Positions 23,108 to 33,619 of a stretch of 35,110 nucleotides of DNA are shown here, piece by piece (the first letter of the stretch is position 1; every line of letters begins with the position of its first letter). The notes below the pieces were generated by a model. The model was given only the letters and a program-made list of their open reading frames with translations. It made no database searches and had not been told where the DNA came from. The translations under genes and the position numbers were made by a program. The stretch covers positions 1 to 35,110 of the forward strand of contig CACVAX010000016.1 of NCBI GenBank assembly GCA_902727935.1, read 5' to 3'. The DNA comes from an uncultured Sulfurovum sp. GTDB taxonomy: Bacteria; Campylobacterota; Campylobacteria; Campylobacterales; Sulfurovaceae.

Positions 23108-25954
23108 ATGGCAAAAAAGAAAAAAAAACAAACGATAAAAATAAATAATAAAGTAAAAGAACTAATGGATGGTGAACCTTTTGATGAAGGTATCAAATAT
23201 TTAAGTGAAGATGTTTTAGTAGAACTCACCATGTTACTTGACCTCAAAGTACCCATGCTCGTTAAAAAAGAGATGATTCGTGCTTTGCGTCAAGCTTGGT
23301 CGGAGGGGAATGTGCAGTTACGGCTAAATATTGTTAACTACCTAGACCAAATGAACATCAAAAAAGTAACGTTAGATGAAACAGATAAAGTTTCTTACAT
23401 TGTTTCACTGTTAGACAAACATAAACACGATAAAGAAGAAGAACAATTAGTGCTTTCCTCTTTTATAGACACTAAGTTTAACAAGATATCTGAAGATAAA
23501 ATTGCTAACAAGCTCAATTATATAAGACAACAAAAACTCATGAACTTATGGGAAAAAAAGATTGATGTAGAGTTTAATACCCTCTCAGAAATGGAATTTT
23601 ACCATTCTTATGAATTTGTTATGAATGAAGAGACTTTTTATAAATCATTACTCACCACAACAGCCAGCATAGAGAATAATCTACTACTGCATGAAGATGA
23701 AAGCCACATCACAAAAACTTTAGAACAACTAAGACTTTCAGCCATTTCAGAAAAAACCGAAGAAATAACAAGTTTTTTAGAGAGCGTTAAAAATAATCAT
23801 AAATACCTTTCTGAAAGTGAAGTTATAAAACTCATTCGTTCTATGCCTCCTGAAGACTCTTTTTATGAAATAGAAATTCCCCTTAGTACTTTAAAAGAAA
23901 TTGCCAGCCTTATTGATCCTTTGTATGTGCTTACCTTACAAGGCAGTAGTGTTATTGTGAGTAAAGAGAAATCTTACTCTTTTTATAACACTAGCATTCC
24001 CTATATAGCTGTTGTCAACTATGGTCGTCCTTTTATTTTTCATCATATTTGGAAAGGTGAAACTCTTCCTATCAAAGATGACCTTCTTCATGTGAAAAAA
24101 GAAATGCAAGAACATCTTGAACATAATATTTCAGATTTAGAAGATGAACTTTATGAACTAGCAGAAGGTTTAGACTTAGAAGCCTCGGAAATTGAAGAGC
24201 ATATTTTAAAATTTGTAGGACCTCAACTCATTTCAGCTCAAAATCTAAAGCTCAAAGAGAAAGTAAAACGACGTATTGTTTACCACTTTATGGAATATAT
24301 TCGTCCATTAAAAGAAAAACGACGTAAAGAAGAATTACTTGCTAAAACCATTCGAGATTTTAAAAATTTATTTCCTTTAGCAAGATTACTTAAACGTGAA
24401 ATATTTTTTCATGTAGGGCCTACTAATTCAGGAAAAACCTACCAAGCACTTAAAGTGTTGGAAGAAGCCGATACAGGTTATTACCTAGCACCTCTAAGAC
24501 TTTTGGCACTGGAAGGGTATGAAAACCTAAAAGCTAAAAACGTTGGCGTGTCGTTAATCACAGGTGAAGAAGAGATTATTGATGAAGAATCAACACACAT
24601 ATCTTCTACTATTGAAATGATGAATGCCTCAGTAGATGTAGATGTTTGTGTCATAGATGAAATACAAATGATAAGCGACCGTGACCGTGGTTGGGCTTGG
24701 GCAAATGCACTTATTGGTGTTCCTGCAAAAAAAGTTATACTCACAGGATCAGCAGATGTACTTGACGCTGTTACCCAACTTTGTGAGTACCTAGAAGAAC
24801 CTCTAACAGTTACTCATTTTGAACGTAAAAATGAACTTAAACTACTCCCTAACCCTACCCCTATAAAAGAAGTAGAAAAAGGGACAGCCATTGTTGCCTT
24901 CTCCCGTCGTGATGTGTTAGGACTACGTCAACAACTTTCACAAAAATACGAAGTCTCGGTGGTTTATGGAAACCTTTCACCAGAAGTACGTAGAGAAGAA
25001 GCCAGACGTTTTAGAGAAGGAAAGTCCGATGTACTTGTGGCTACCGATGCCATTGCTATGGGGCTTAACCTACCTATTAAAACCCTACTGTTTTCAAAAG
25101 ACAACAAATTTGATGGACTCAGAAGAAGAGAACTTTTGCCCACAGAAGTCGCACAAATTTCTGGACGAGCTGGACGTTATGGATTAGAAGAAGTGGGGTA
25201 TATTGGAGCATTAGATAAAAAAGCTTTAGAAACCATTGAATCTAAATTCTATCAACCTCTACCTACTTTAGAACTTCCATTTTCAGTGATGGCAAGTTTA
25301 GACCATGTTATGCTTATTGGTGAAATTCTTGAAACAGAAAATCTCTCAACCATTTTAACTTTTTTTGCAGAAAATATGGAATTTGAAGGGCCTTTTGTAG
25401 CAGCTAATATTGACTCTATGTTAGAAATTTCAGCCATTGTTGACGAATACCAATTGGATTTAAAAACACGCTTCCATTTAGCTTGTGCACCTGCCTCTAT
25501 CTCTTCACCTTATATTGAATCAGTTTTTCATCGTTATATCAAACAAATAGAAGCCCAAACTCCTGTAGCCTATATACCACCACGAGACCTACCAAGTTAT
25601 GCACAAACTAATGAAATGATGCTCAATGCAGAAGATCGAGTTCGCGAAATATCACTTTATTTATGGCTTTCATTTAAATTTGAAAAGTTATTTAAGGAGA
25701 CACAAAAAGCCATTGAAGCACGTGTTCGCCTGAACAACTACATAGAAGCTTCACTAAAAGAAGGAAACTTTGTCAAGAAGTGTACGCGCTGTTCTAAAAG
25801 TCTTGACTTTACTTATAGGTTCTCAATCTGTGATGCTTGTTTTACAAAAGGTAAACGAGGTAATAGGTCTACCAACAGAGGGACTAGAAATGGTGGAGCA
25901 AGTGACGAAAATTCTTCAAGAAGAAAACGAAAATTAAGAAGATCTTCTTCTTAA
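23108..25954 (+). CDS. Suv3-like DExH RNA helicase with C-terminal zinc motif
   Basis: A 948-residue superfamily 2 helicase. About 430 N-terminal residues of unassigned helical sequence precede the motor: Walker A H-V-G-P-T-N-S-G-K-T (about 434-443), motif II D-E-I-Q (517-520), motif III T-G-S-A-D, and motif VI Q-I-S-G-R-A-G-R-Y (about 682-690). These are the signatures of mitochondrial Suv3 and its bacterial relatives, which unwind RNA for degradation. The C-terminal part continues with a Suv3-C-like region, then C-x-x-C pairs at 892/895 and 908/911, likely zinc-binding, and a basic Arg/Ser/Asn tail. The partner nuclease is not in this window. It is transcribed alone between a promoter at 23047 and hairpins at its 3' end. 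Confidence 0.85.
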   Translation: MAKKKKKQTIKINNKVKELMDGEPFDEGIKYLSEDVLVELTMLLDLKVPMLVKKEMIRALRQAWSEGNVQLRLNIVNYLDQMNIKKVTLDETDKVSYIVSLLDKHKHDKEEEQLVLSSFIDTKFNKISEDKIANKLNYIRQQKLMNLWEKKIDVEFNTLSEMEFYHSYEFVMNEETFYKSLLTTTASIENNLLLHEDESHITKTLEQLRLSAISEKTEEITSFLESVKNNHKYLSESEVIKLIRSMPPEDSFYEIEIPLSTLKEIASLIDPLYVLTLQGSSVIVSKEKSYSFYNTSIPYIAVVNYGRPFIFHHIWKGETLPIKDDLLHVKKEMQEHLEHNISDLEDELYELAEGLDLEASEIEEHILKFVGPQLISAQNLKLKEKVKRRIVYHFMEYIRPLKEKRRKEELLAKTIRDFKNLFPLARLLKREIFFHVGPTNSGKTYQALKVLEEADTGYYLAPLRLLALEGYENLKAKNVGVSLITGEEEIIDEESTHISSTIEMMNASVDVDVCVIDEIQMISDRDRGWAWANALIGVPAKKVILTGSADVLDAVTQLCEYLEEPLTVTHFERKNELKLLPNPTPIKEVEKGTAIVAFSRRDVLGLRQQLSQKYEVSVVYGNLSPEVRREEARRFREGKSDVLVATDAIAMGLNLPIKTLLFSKDNKFDGLRRRELLPTEVAQISGRAGRYGLEEVGYIGALDKKALETIESKFYQPLPTLELPFSVMASLDHVMLIGEILETENLSTILTFFAENMEFEGPFVAANIDSMLEISAIVDEYQLDLKTRFHLACAPASISSPYIESVFHRYIKQIEAQTPVAYIPPRDLPSYAQTNEMMLNAEDRVREISLYLWLSFKFEKLFKETQKAIEARVRLNNYIEASLKEGNFVKKCTRCSKSLDFTYRFSICDACFTKGKRGNRSTNRGTRNGGASDENSSRRKRKLRRSSS

Positions 25955-25998
25955 AAGAAGATCATTTATGAATAAAGATGAACATCCAAAAATGTTCA
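25941..25998. terminator. Two hairpins between the helicase gene and pckA
   Basis: GATCTTCTT (25941-25949) pairs with AAGAAGATC (25955-25963) across the helicase stop codon. A second stem pairs TGAACAT (25979-25985) with ATGTTCA (25992-25998) and is followed by AT-rich sequence with T-runs on both strands. They lie between convergent genes and probably stop both transcripts. Confidence 0.55.
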
Positions 25999-26008
25999 CC
26001 TTAAAATT

Positions 26009-27589
26009 TTAAAGTTTAGGTCCAGCACCTGAATAATCAACATCTGTACCATGATTATTATAACGTTTAAAGTTTTCAATAAATTTAGCACCTAAATCTT
26101 TTAGAGTTGCCTTGAATTTTTCTTCATCATCCCAAGTATTTCTTGGATTTAAAATAGCATTATCTTTAATACCCTCTAAAGTCTTTGGCACTTCAAGGTT
26201 AAAGACTGGAAGCGTTTCAAACTCTGCATCTAAAATTGAACCATTTAAAATACCATTGATACAAGCTTTAGTATCTTTAATACTCATTCTGTCACCTTGA
26301 CCATTAAGACCTGTGTTCACAAGATAAACATTAACATCATGCTCATCAATTTTTTTACCAAGTAAATTAGCATAATCCGTTGGATGAAGAGGTAAAAAGG
26401 CTTCTCCAAAACAAGCAGAAAAAGTTGTTACAGGTTCTACAATACCACGTTCTGTACCAGCTACTTTAGCTGTATAGCCACTTAAGAAATAATACATGGC
26501 TTGTTCTTTAGTAAGTTTTGAAACAGGAGGAATAACACCAAAAGCATCATACGATAAGAAAATGATGTTATTTGGGTGACCAGCTTGTAAATCTTTTTTA
26601 TGATTAACAATATGCTCTATCGGATAAGAAACACGTGTATTTTCTGTTTTAGAAACATCTTTATAATCTACATTACCAGCACCATCAGCTACAACATTTT
26701 CTAAAAGAGCATCTTTTCTAATGGCACCAAAAATTTCTGGCTCATTTTCTTCTTTTAAGTCAATAACTTTAGCATAACATCCACCCTCAAAGTTAAAAAC
26801 TCCATTTTCATCCCAACCATGTTCATCATCACCGATTAAAGCTCTAGTTGCATCGGTTGAAAGTGTTGTTTTCCCCGTGCCTGAAAGACCAAAGAAAAGA
26901 CAAACATCACCTTCATCACCAACATTGGCTGAACAATGCATAGAAAGTTTACCTTCAAGTGGCAACCAGTAGTTCATCATTGAAAAAATTCCTTTTTTCA
27001 TCTCTCCACCGTACCAAGTACCCCCAATAATCGAAATATTTTTTTCAACATTAAAACAGACATAAACATTTGAATTTAGTTCCATCTCTTTATAATCTTT
27101 ATTTGATGTTTTACAAGCATTATAAACCACAAAGTCAGGTTCAAAATTCTCCAATTCGTCTTCTGTTGGACGAATGAACATATTCTTTACAAAATGTGCT
27201 TGCCAAGCTATTTCAGAAATAAAACGTACAGAACGCTTACTAGCTTCAGATGAACCAGCAAATACATCCATAACATAAATATCTTTACCAGATAATTGGG
27301 TTGTAGTTAAATCAAAAAGTGTATCAAATTTATCAGCCTCTATTTTCTGATTAATATCTCCCCAAGAGATATTTTCATTTGAATCTGGATGATCAACAAA
27401 ATATTTATCCTTAGGGCTTCTACCAGTAAAGATACCAGTATCACACATTGCTGCACCAGTAGATGACATTTTACATTCATTATTATTAATCTCATGTGCT
27501 TGAAGTTCATCATAACTTAGGTTGTAATAAACTTTTCCAATGTTTTCAAGTCCTAATTTCTCAAGACCTTTTGGTGTACGGCTGCTCAT
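26009..27589 (-). CDS. pckA: Phosphoenolpyruvate carboxykinase (ATP)
   Basis: A 526-residue enzyme interconverting oxaloacetate plus ATP with phosphoenolpyruvate, CO2 and ADP. The phosphate-binding loop is G-L-S-G-T-G-K-T-T, with the substrate region [13 protein letters not shown] and the metal-binding D-D-E-H-G-W. The C-terminal [14 protein letters not shown] segment is typical of the ATP-dependent class, and the length is usual. AAGG precedes the ATG. It lies downstream of oadGAB but is separated by a strong terminator, so the two are separately transcribed though metabolically linked through oxaloacetate, in a reductive-TCA organism for anaplerosis or gluconeogenesis. Confidence 0.96.
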   Translation of the reverse strand: MSSRTPKGLEKLGLENIGKVYYNLSYDELQAHEINNNECKMSSTGAAMCDTGIFTGRSPKDKYFVDHPDSNENISWGDINQKIEADKFDTLFDLTTTQLSGKDIYVMDVFAGSSEASKRSVRFISEIAWQAHFVKNMFIRPTEDELENFEPDFVVYNACKTSNKDYKEMELNSNVYVCFNVEKNISIIGGTWYGGEMKKGIFSMMNYWLPLEGKLSMHCSANVGDEGDVCLFFGLSGTGKTTLSTDATRALIGDDEHGWDENGVFNFEGGCYAKVIDLKEENEPEIFGAIRKDALLENVVADGAGNVDYKDVSKTENTRVSYPIEHIVNHKKDLQAGHPNNIIFLSYDAFGVIPPVSKLTKEQAMYYFLSGYTAKVAGTERGIVEPVTTFSACFGEAFLPLHPTDYANLLGKKIDEHDVNVYLVNTGLNGQGDRMSIKDTKACINGILNGSILDAEFETLPVFNLEVPKTLEGIKDNAILNPRNTWDDEEKFKATLKDLGAKFIENFKRYNNHGTDVDYSGAGPKL

Positions 27590-27770
27590 TTGTGTACCTT
27601 TATATTTCGTAATCTTATTTTTGCTATAGTATTCTTAAATAATATAACAAATTAAAAAAGACTAAATCTCTTTTAATTTACTATAATTTAAGACTGCTAC
27701 ATAAGATGTTTAAAACCATGAAAGTATACTATTGAAAAGATGTTAATTAACTTACTTAAAGGGAAAATTT

Positions 27771-27801
27771 AAAACAACATTGTTAGGAACAATGTTGTTT
27801 T
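27771..27801 (-). terminator. Strong terminator after the oad operon
   Basis: A perfect 14-bp stem (27771-27784 with 27788-27801) closes on a 3-nt loop AGG, 15 bp after the oadB stop, followed on the minus strand by TTTTAAATTTT. It isolates oadGAB from pckA. Confidence 0.85.
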
Positions 27802-27815
27802 TTAATACAATTTTT

Positions 27816-29144
27816 TTATTTGAAAATAGAGAGAAGTACACCAGCTGCAACAGCTGATCCAATAACACCTGCAACGTTTGGACCCATTGCGTGCATTAAT
27901 AATACATTCCCTGGTTTTTCTTCAGAACCAACCTTAGAAACAACCCTTGCTGACATTGGTACAGCTGATACTCCTGCTGCCCCAATCAATGGATTAATCG
28001 GCTCATCTGAGTACTTATTCATAATTTTAGCCATAATAACACCCATTGCTGTACCAGCAGAGAATGCAATCAGACCAATTGCCATAATTCCCATTGTTTC
28101 AACAACTAAGAACTTATCAGCTGCTAGTTTTGAACCAACACCCAGTCCTAAGAAAATTGTTACAACGTTAATTAATGCATTTTGCATTGTGTCAGATAAT
28201 CTGTCAACAACACCTGATTCTTTAGCAAAGTTACCAAATGCAAATGCTCCAATAAGTGGTGCAGATTCTGGTAAAATCAATAATGCTAACATTAATACAA
28301 CGATAGGGAAAATCAATTTTTCTAGTCTGTGTACTCTACGTGTTGTTTTCATCACAATAACACGCTCTTCTTTTGTTGTTAAGGCTCTCATTATTGGTGG
28401 TTGAATAACTGGTACCAATGCCATGTATGAGTAAGCAGCAACAGCAATAGCTCCAAGCATATCAGGTGCTAACCTATTGGCAATAAAAATTGAGGTAGGA
28501 CCATCTGCCCCACCAATAATTGAAATAGCTGATGCAGACTGAAGATCGAAACCAATCATAACAGCACCAACAAGTGACCCAAAAATACCAAACTGAGCAG
28601 CGCCACCAAGGATAGCTGTTTTAGGGTTTGCTAAAAGTGGACCAAAGTCTGTCATAGCTCCAACACCCATAAAAATAAGTAGTGGAAAGAACTCATTGGC
28701 AATTCCCATGTTATAGATAATACCAAGCATTCCATGTTCACCACCCATATTCGCTAAAGGAATATTGGCCAGTAATCCACCAAAGGCAATAGGAATCAAT
28801 AGTAATGGTTCAAAGTTCTTAGCAATTGCTAAATAAAATAAAATAAAAACAATAACAATCATAATAATACGACCAAGAGAAGACTCAAACCAAGTCATTT
28901 CTCGCTCATATGCTGAACCTTTAGGTTCCGAAGTCATTTCACCATCATTAACATCAAAGATTGCTTTTAATCCTGTCGTTTCCCAAAAGCTTGTTGCCAA
29001 TTGACCAATAGATTTTGGTTCATAAACTGGTCTTTCAGAGCTTTCTTCTACGGCTACAGGTACTTCTGTACTAGCTGCTCCAGAGACCGAAGTCAAGGCA
29101 AAGACAGTAAAAAGAATAGAAATAATAAACTGTTTTAATTTCAT
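27816..29144 (-). CDS. oadB: Sodium-pumping decarboxylase beta subunit
   Basis: A 442-residue integral membrane subunit that decarboxylates carboxybiotin and exports Na+. After an N-terminal hydrophobic signal-like segment (about 1-24) and a Glu-rich linker, about ten membrane helices follow. The conserved [13 protein letters not shown] and [10 protein letters not shown] segments contain the aspartates and asparagines used for Na+ and proton transfer, and the C-terminus has [13 protein letters not shown]. The N-terminal extension makes it longer at the front than the common form. It starts 3 bp after the alpha subunit stop with GGAG upstream and ends the operon at a strong terminator. Confidence 0.93.
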   Translation of the reverse strand: MKLKQFIISILFTVFALTSVSGAASTEVPVAVEESSERPVYEPKSIGQLATSFWETTGLKAIFDVNDGEMTSEPKGSAYEREMTWFESSLGRIIMIVIVFILFYLAIAKNFEPLLLIPIAFGGLLANIPLANMGGEHGMLGIIYNMGIANEFFPLLIFMGVGAMTDFGPLLANPKTAILGGAAQFGIFGSLVGAVMIGFDLQSASAISIIGGADGPTSIFIANRLAPDMLGAIAVAAYSYMALVPVIQPPIMRALTTKEERVIVMKTTRRVHRLEKLIFPIVVLMLALLILPESAPLIGAFAFGNFAKESGVVDRLSDTMQNALINVVTIFLGLGVGSKLAADKFLVVETMGIMAIGLIAFSAGTAMGVIMAKIMNKYSDEPINPLIGAAGVSAVPMSARVVSKVGSEEKPGNVLLMHAMGPNVAGVIGSAVAAGVLLSIFK

Positions 29145-29147
29145 GGA

Positions 29148-30941
29148 TTACTCCATTGTGGCTAGAAGCTGTCCATCGACTACAGCATCATTTGTATTCA
29201 CTTCAATCGATTTGATAATCCCAGCTTTTTCAGCCACAATATCAATTTCCATTTTCATGGCCTCAAGAATCATAATCTGTTCACCTTCGTTTACAGAGTC
29301 CCCTGCTTTCTTTAAGATTTTCCATACATTACCTGGTGTTTGTGAATGAATTTCAACTGAACCTTGTCCACCTGTAGCTACTGGAGCTACTGTACTTGGT
29401 GTTGCTGCTGGAGCTGTGCTTGGTGTAATTTGAATATCACCTTCACCTTCTGCTACTTGTACACTATATTGTTTACCATCTACTACTACTGTATAATTAC
29501 CACTCATCTCTTCTTCTCCACAATTTTGATTATTTTTACCTTTTCTAACCATCAAAGGACCTTCACCCTTTAAGAACGCAATACCTTTTTGGTCACATGA
29601 TGCTGCAATAAAGACATTTTCTTCACTTGTCGCTAACCCTTCATTTTCTAAAACTTTAGTCCAATGTGCAATTGATTTTTCCTCTTTTGCATCAGCAATG
29701 TCTAAAGGGTTTTCTTTTGTTGGTTCAAGTTTAAGTTTTTCTGATGCCAATGCAACAATCTCAGCATCTGGTTCAACTGGTGTTTTACCAAAGTAACCCA
29801 ATACCATTTGACCATAACCTGGTGCAATTTGCTTCCATTTCCCAAACATCACATTTGCATATGCTTGTTGCCAGTAAAACTGAGAAACAGGGGTTACCGA
29901 TGTACCATAACCACCTTTTTCAACCACTTCTTTCATTTCAGCAATTACTTCATCAAATTTATCTAAATTTCCAGCATCTCTCATCATTTGGGTATTTGCT
30001 GTCAATGCACCACCTGGCATTGGAGAGAAAGGAATAAGAGGTGAAACTTGAGTTGCTTCTGGTGGAATCATGTATTCAGCCAAACACTCTTTTAAACGCT
30101 CTTCATACTTAAGAACTTTATTCAGTTGTAAGTCACCTAAATTGTAGTTTGTACCTTTAGTTGCATGTAACATGGTTAAAATATCTGGCTGTGATGTACC
30201 ACCAGATACAGGAGAGGCTGCCATGTCAATACCATTGGCACCAGCTTCAAGTGCAGCAAGGTAAGAAGCCACAGAAACACCAGCTGTTTCATGCGTATGA
30301 AGTCTTAAATGAACCCCATCCCCTAAAATTTTTCGAGCCATTGCAATGGTTTCATAGACTTTATTAGGATTCGCCGTTCCAGAAGCATCTTTGAAACATA
30401 AAGAGTCAAACTCAATTCCAGCATCTAACATATTACGTAATGTCTTTTCATAGAAAGGTACATCATGTGCACCTTTACATCCAGGAGGTAAATCCATCAT
30501 AGTAATAACAGCTTCATGGTTAAGACCATGCTTTTTGATACACGATGCAGAATAAGCTAAGTTATTAACATCATTCAATGCATCAAAGTTTCTAATGGTA
30601 GTTGTTCCGTGCTTTTTAAACAATTTTGCATGCAGGTCAATCATTTCACGACTACCTGTATCAAGCATTACCGTGTTAATACCACGAGCTAAAGTTTGCA
30701 GGTTCGCTTCTGGTCCTACTATTTCTCTAAATCTATCCATCATTTCAAATGCATTTTCCTGTAAGTAGAAAAATAAACTTTGAAATCTAGCTCCTCCACC
30801 AAATTCAAAGTGATTAATACCTGCTTCTTTAGCAGCTTCTACTGCTGGAAAAAAGTCGTCCATGAGAACACGACCACCAAAGACAGATTGAAATCCATCT
30901 CTAAAGGTTGTATCCATCACATCAATATATTTTTTTGCCAT
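29148..30941 (-). CDS. oadA: Biotin-dependent decarboxylase alpha subunit (OadA-like)
   Basis: A 597-residue carboxyltransferase with a C-terminal biotinyl domain. The N-terminal TIM barrel shows D-T-T-F-R-D-G-F-Q-S, a conserved substrate segment L-C-F-K-D-A-S-G and L-R-L-H-T-H-E-T-A-G with the metal histidines. A Pro/Ala/Thr linker leads to the biotinyl domain with K563 in E-A-M-K-M-E. Several core motifs differ from classical OadA: D-G-F-Q-S-V-F-G-G-R in place of D-x-x-Q-S-L-x-A-T-R, and K-D-A-S-G-T-A-N-P in place of K-D-M-A-G. The substrate may therefore not be oxaloacetate. It lies between oadG and oadB in a tight operon, as expected for the pump. Confidence 0.85.
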   Translation of the reverse strand: MAKKYIDVMDTTFRDGFQSVFGGRVLMDDFFPAVEAAKEAGINHFEFGGGARFQSLFFYLQENAFEMMDRFREIVGPEANLQTLARGINTVMLDTGSREMIDLHAKLFKKHGTTTIRNFDALNDVNNLAYSASCIKKHGLNHEAVITMMDLPPGCKGAHDVPFYEKTLRNMLDAGIEFDSLCFKDASGTANPNKVYETIAMARKILGDGVHLRLHTHETAGVSVASYLAALEAGANGIDMAASPVSGGTSQPDILTMLHATKGTNYNLGDLQLNKVLKYEERLKECLAEYMIPPEATQVSPLIPFSPMPGGALTANTQMMRDAGNLDKFDEVIAEMKEVVEKGGYGTSVTPVSQFYWQQAYANVMFGKWKQIAPGYGQMVLGYFGKTPVEPDAEIVALASEKLKLEPTKENPLDIADAKEEKSIAHWTKVLENEGLATSEENVFIAASCDQKGIAFLKGEGPLMVRKGKNNQNCGEEEMSGNYTVVVDGKQYSVQVAEGEGDIQITPSTAPAATPSTVAPVATGGQGSVEIHSQTPGNVWKILKKAGDSVNEGEQIMILEAMKMEIDIVAEKAGIIKSIEVNTNDAVVDGQLLATME

Positions 30942-30957
30942 TTTATACCTTCATTTT

Positions 30958-31206
30958 TTATGATTTATTGTTACGGAATTCTGTTACAGCAGCGATAATA
31001 GCAGCAACTTTACGTTGCTCCTCTTCTGCTGTATTACCTGCTGGAGTCACAGGTGTTTTAGGTGTACTTTCGGGAAAGTACTTTGCAATAATTTTAGCTT
31101 GTAGCTCAACTACTTTTACAAGAATAAAAAGGAATAAAAAAACAATTCCCATTCCCAGTAGCATAAACTTAAAAGCTTCAAGAACATAATTAACTTCATC
31201 AGCCAT
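30958..31206 (-). CDS. oadG: Sodium-pumping decarboxylase gamma subunit
   Basis: An 82-residue small subunit with one membrane helix (about 12-32, M-L-L-G-M-G-I-V-F-L-F-L-F-I-L) and a short hydrophilic tail with Pro/Thr residues and A-A-I-I-A-A-V-T-E-F-R near the end. It anchors the alpha and beta subunits and assists assembly. It is first in the operon, 16 bp before the alpha subunit. The family is recognised by size, helix position and context. Confidence 0.85.
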   Translation of the reverse strand: MADEVNYVLEAFKFMLLGMGIVFLFLFILVKVVELQAKIIAKYFPESTPKTPVTPAGNTAEEEQRKVAAIIAAVTEFRNNKS

Positions 31207-31275
31207 GAAAAACCCTCTATATAGTAATTTTTATAGAATATTTTAGGCTAAATTTACTTGAAAATGGTTAATTTA

Positions 31276-32661
31276 CTATCTCTTTTTTTTACGGTTATTC
31301 TTACGTGCTACTTTTTGTTCATCATGGTACTCATCAATCATACTATTTACTCTATTTTGGTCAAAACCAATTTGATTTTTAGAAGAATTCTTTTCTTTTA
31401 ATAACAGTGTGACAACTCGTTCAACAAATTCATGATAATCCATCTCTTCCATACTGTCAATAAAATCTGCAGCATTTTCAACAATTTCAACTTCTTCTAT
31501 CATGCGTTGTAAGCTTGAAAATTCTAAAGTACTTTCACCCTCATCTCCCTCTAAAGAAATGCTTGCTAATTTCATTTCAGCACCCACTTCCTTTTGGATT
31601 CTTTGTAACTCTCTAAACTCTTCTGTTGAAACCAGCGTAATCGCTTTACCTGATTTACCAGCACGTCCTGTTCTTCCTATTCTATGCACGTAAGATTGTG
31701 GGTCAAAAGGAATATGATAATTAAAAACATGTGTTACATCTTTAACATCCAAACCTCTCGATGCGACATCTGTGGCCACCATAATCTTTGATTCACCACG
31801 ACGATACCCTTTAACAATACGTTCTCTATCACTTTGCTCTAAATCACCATGTAAACCTTCTGCTAAAAACCCCATTGCTTGAAGATGTTCTGTTAATCTA
31901 TCAACTTCGCGTTTCATACGACAAAAAACAATACATTTATTGGTCTTTTCTGTTTCAAGTAGTCTTACAATGGCTTCATCACGTTGTGACTCTTTAATCA
32001 CATAATAAGATTGCTCTATCACATTGTTAGCTGTTCCATCAGATTCAGAAACCACTGAAATAAATTGTGGATTACTCAAAATTTCATTAGATAACTCCTT
32101 AATCGGTTCTGGCATGGTTGCAGAAAATAGTAAGGTTTGTCTGTTTTGAGGAATGTACTCAAATATCTCTTTTATCTCTTCTAAGAAACCCATATCAAGC
32201 ATTTCATCTGCTTCATCTAAAACAATAATTTCTGGATTAAAAGAATCAATTTTACCTTTTTTATAAAGGTCTTTCAACCGTCCGGGTGTTGCAACTACAA
32301 TTTGTACACCTTTATTAATCAATGCAATCTGTCGTCCATAACCAACCCCACCATAAACCGTAATGGTTCGTATGCCACAAAAACGTCCAAGATGATACAG
32401 CTCATCTGAAACCTGTGTTGCCAATTCACGCGTGGGGGTAATTACCAAAGCACGTTCTATCTCTTTATTAGCAATTTTATTCATCAATGGTAAACCAAAT
32501 GCTGCTGTTTTACCTGTTCCTGTGTGGGCTTGTCCCACTAAATCTTCACCCTTCTCAATAATGGGAATAACCATTTCTTGAATAGGACTTGGTTCTTTGA
32601 AACCAGCTATCTTTACCCCTTTTAAGAGGTCTTTATGAAACTTAAATTCATTAAACGTCAA
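31276..32661 (-). CDS. DEAD-box ATP-dependent RNA helicase
   Basis: A 461-residue RNA helicase. In order: Q motif (F-K-E-P-S-P-I-Q), motif I A-H-T-G-T-G-K-T, P-T-R-E-L-A, T-P-G-R, D-E-A-D (motif II), S-A-T (III), and the second domain ending H-R-I-G-R-T-G-R (VI). The tail is Lys/Arg-rich (K-N-N-R-K-K-K-R), as in DeaD/CsdA/RhlE-type proteins of ribosome assembly or mRNA decay. I cannot choose between these subfamilies from sequence alone. It is a single gene between oadG and uppP on the same strand. Confidence 0.92.
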   Translation of the reverse strand: MTFNEFKFHKDLLKGVKIAGFKEPSPIQEMVIPIIEKGEDLVGQAHTGTGKTAAFGLPLMNKIANKEIERALVITPTRELATQVSDELYHLGRFCGIRTITVYGGVGYGRQIALINKGVQIVVATPGRLKDLYKKGKIDSFNPEIIVLDEADEMLDMGFLEEIKEIFEYIPQNRQTLLFSATMPEPIKELSNEILSNPQFISVVSESDGTANNVIEQSYYVIKESQRDEAIVRLLETEKTNKCIVFCRMKREVDRLTEHLQAMGFLAEGLHGDLEQSDRERIVKGYRRGESKIMVATDVASRGLDVKDVTHVFNYHIPFDPQSYVHRIGRTGRAGKSGKAITLVSTEEFRELQRIQKEVGAEMKLASISLEGDEGESTLEFSSLQRMIEEVEIVENAADFIDSMEEMDYHEFVERVVTLLLKEKNSSKNQIGFDQNRVNSMIDEYHDEQKVARKNNRKKKR

Positions 32662-32759
32662 ACTAATACCTTAATGTGTGATAGACATGACCAATCTATG
32701 TGACCAGCCATCATAAGCTGCCTATTCTAATCCAAAGGAATTATACAATTAGACAACTT

Positions 32760-33524
32760 TTATAATATCATTAACAGAATAATTCCAAAAACTATTCTAT
32801 AAATACCAAATGCAATAAATGTAAATCGTTGCAAAAAAACCATAAATAATTTTATGGTAATGTATGCCACAACAAAAGCAACCACAAAACCAACCACAAA
32901 TGCAGTTAAGTCAGCATCTACAAACTCTTCATAGTGCTTCAATAAATCATATCCAGAAACAGCTGTCATGACTGGAATAGCCAATAAAAAAGAAAATTCT
33001 GTTGATGCCTTACGATTTACACCAGAAAGCATCCCAGAGATGATGGTCGAACCAGCTCTGGAAGTTCCTGGGACTAAAGAAAGCACTTGACCAAAACCAA
33101 TGCTCATGGCTTGAAACCAAGTAATTTCTTCAACCTCTTTTGACTTTTTTTCTTCATCTTCATGAAAATATTCAACCACAATAAAGATGATCCCACCGAC
33201 AATGAACATCCATGCAACAGTTTCTATTATAAAAATCTCTTTTACCCAATCTTTGAGTAAAAAGCCAATAATAGCTAAGGGTAAAAATGCTGCCATTATT
33301 TTTGTCCAAAGATCAATCTCTTTAAGATTTATTTTATCTCGATAAAGTAAGATTACAGCTAAGATAGCTGCAAACTGAATAATGACTTCATAAGCTTTTA
33401 TTACAGCAGATTGTTCAATTCCTAAAAACTTCGATGCCACAATCATATGACCTGTTGAGGAAATTGGTAAAAACTCTGTAAACCCTTCTATAATTCCTAT
33501 AATAATCGCCTGAAAAATGTCCAT
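32760..33524 (-). CDS. uppP: Undecaprenyl-diphosphatase
   Basis: A 254-residue inner-membrane enzyme dephosphorylating undecaprenyl diphosphate to recycle the cell-wall lipid carrier. The two hallmark motifs are present: E-G-F-T-E-F-L-P-I-S-S-T-G-H (about 14-27) and P-G-T-S-R-A-G-S-T (about 155-163), which line the active site, with about eight membrane helices. It gives bacitracin tolerance in many bacteria (bacA). Length is slightly short but normal. Confidence 0.95.
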   Translation of the reverse strand: MDIFQAIIIGIIEGFTEFLPISSTGHMIVASKFLGIEQSAVIKAYEVIIQFAAILAVILLYRDKINLKEIDLWTKIMAAFLPLAIIGFLLKDWVKEIFIIETVAWMFIVGGIIFIVVEYFHEDEEKKSKEVEEITWFQAMSIGFGQVLSLVPGTSRAGSTIISGMLSGVNRKASTEFSFLLAIPVMTAVSGYDLLKHYEEFVDADLTAFVVGFVVAFVVAYITIKLFMVFLQRFTFIAFGIYRIVFGIILLMIL

Positions 33525-33619
33525 GCTTTAAAATCCTATATTATTTTGTTTTAAATTATCCGTATAATCTATAAATTTATCTTATATTTTGTTAAATAAT
33601 ATCAAAAAGAGACAATTTT

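Noticed and set aside
25965..25981. TTCATC and TTCATA on the minus strand after the helicase gene
   Set aside because: The spacing is 10 bp, not 11, and the pair sits in a convergent terminator region with no promoter.
27820..28404. 194-residue plus-strand ORF antisense to oadB
   Set aside because: It lies wholly within a well-supported membrane protein gene and has shadow-type composition with no ribosome site.
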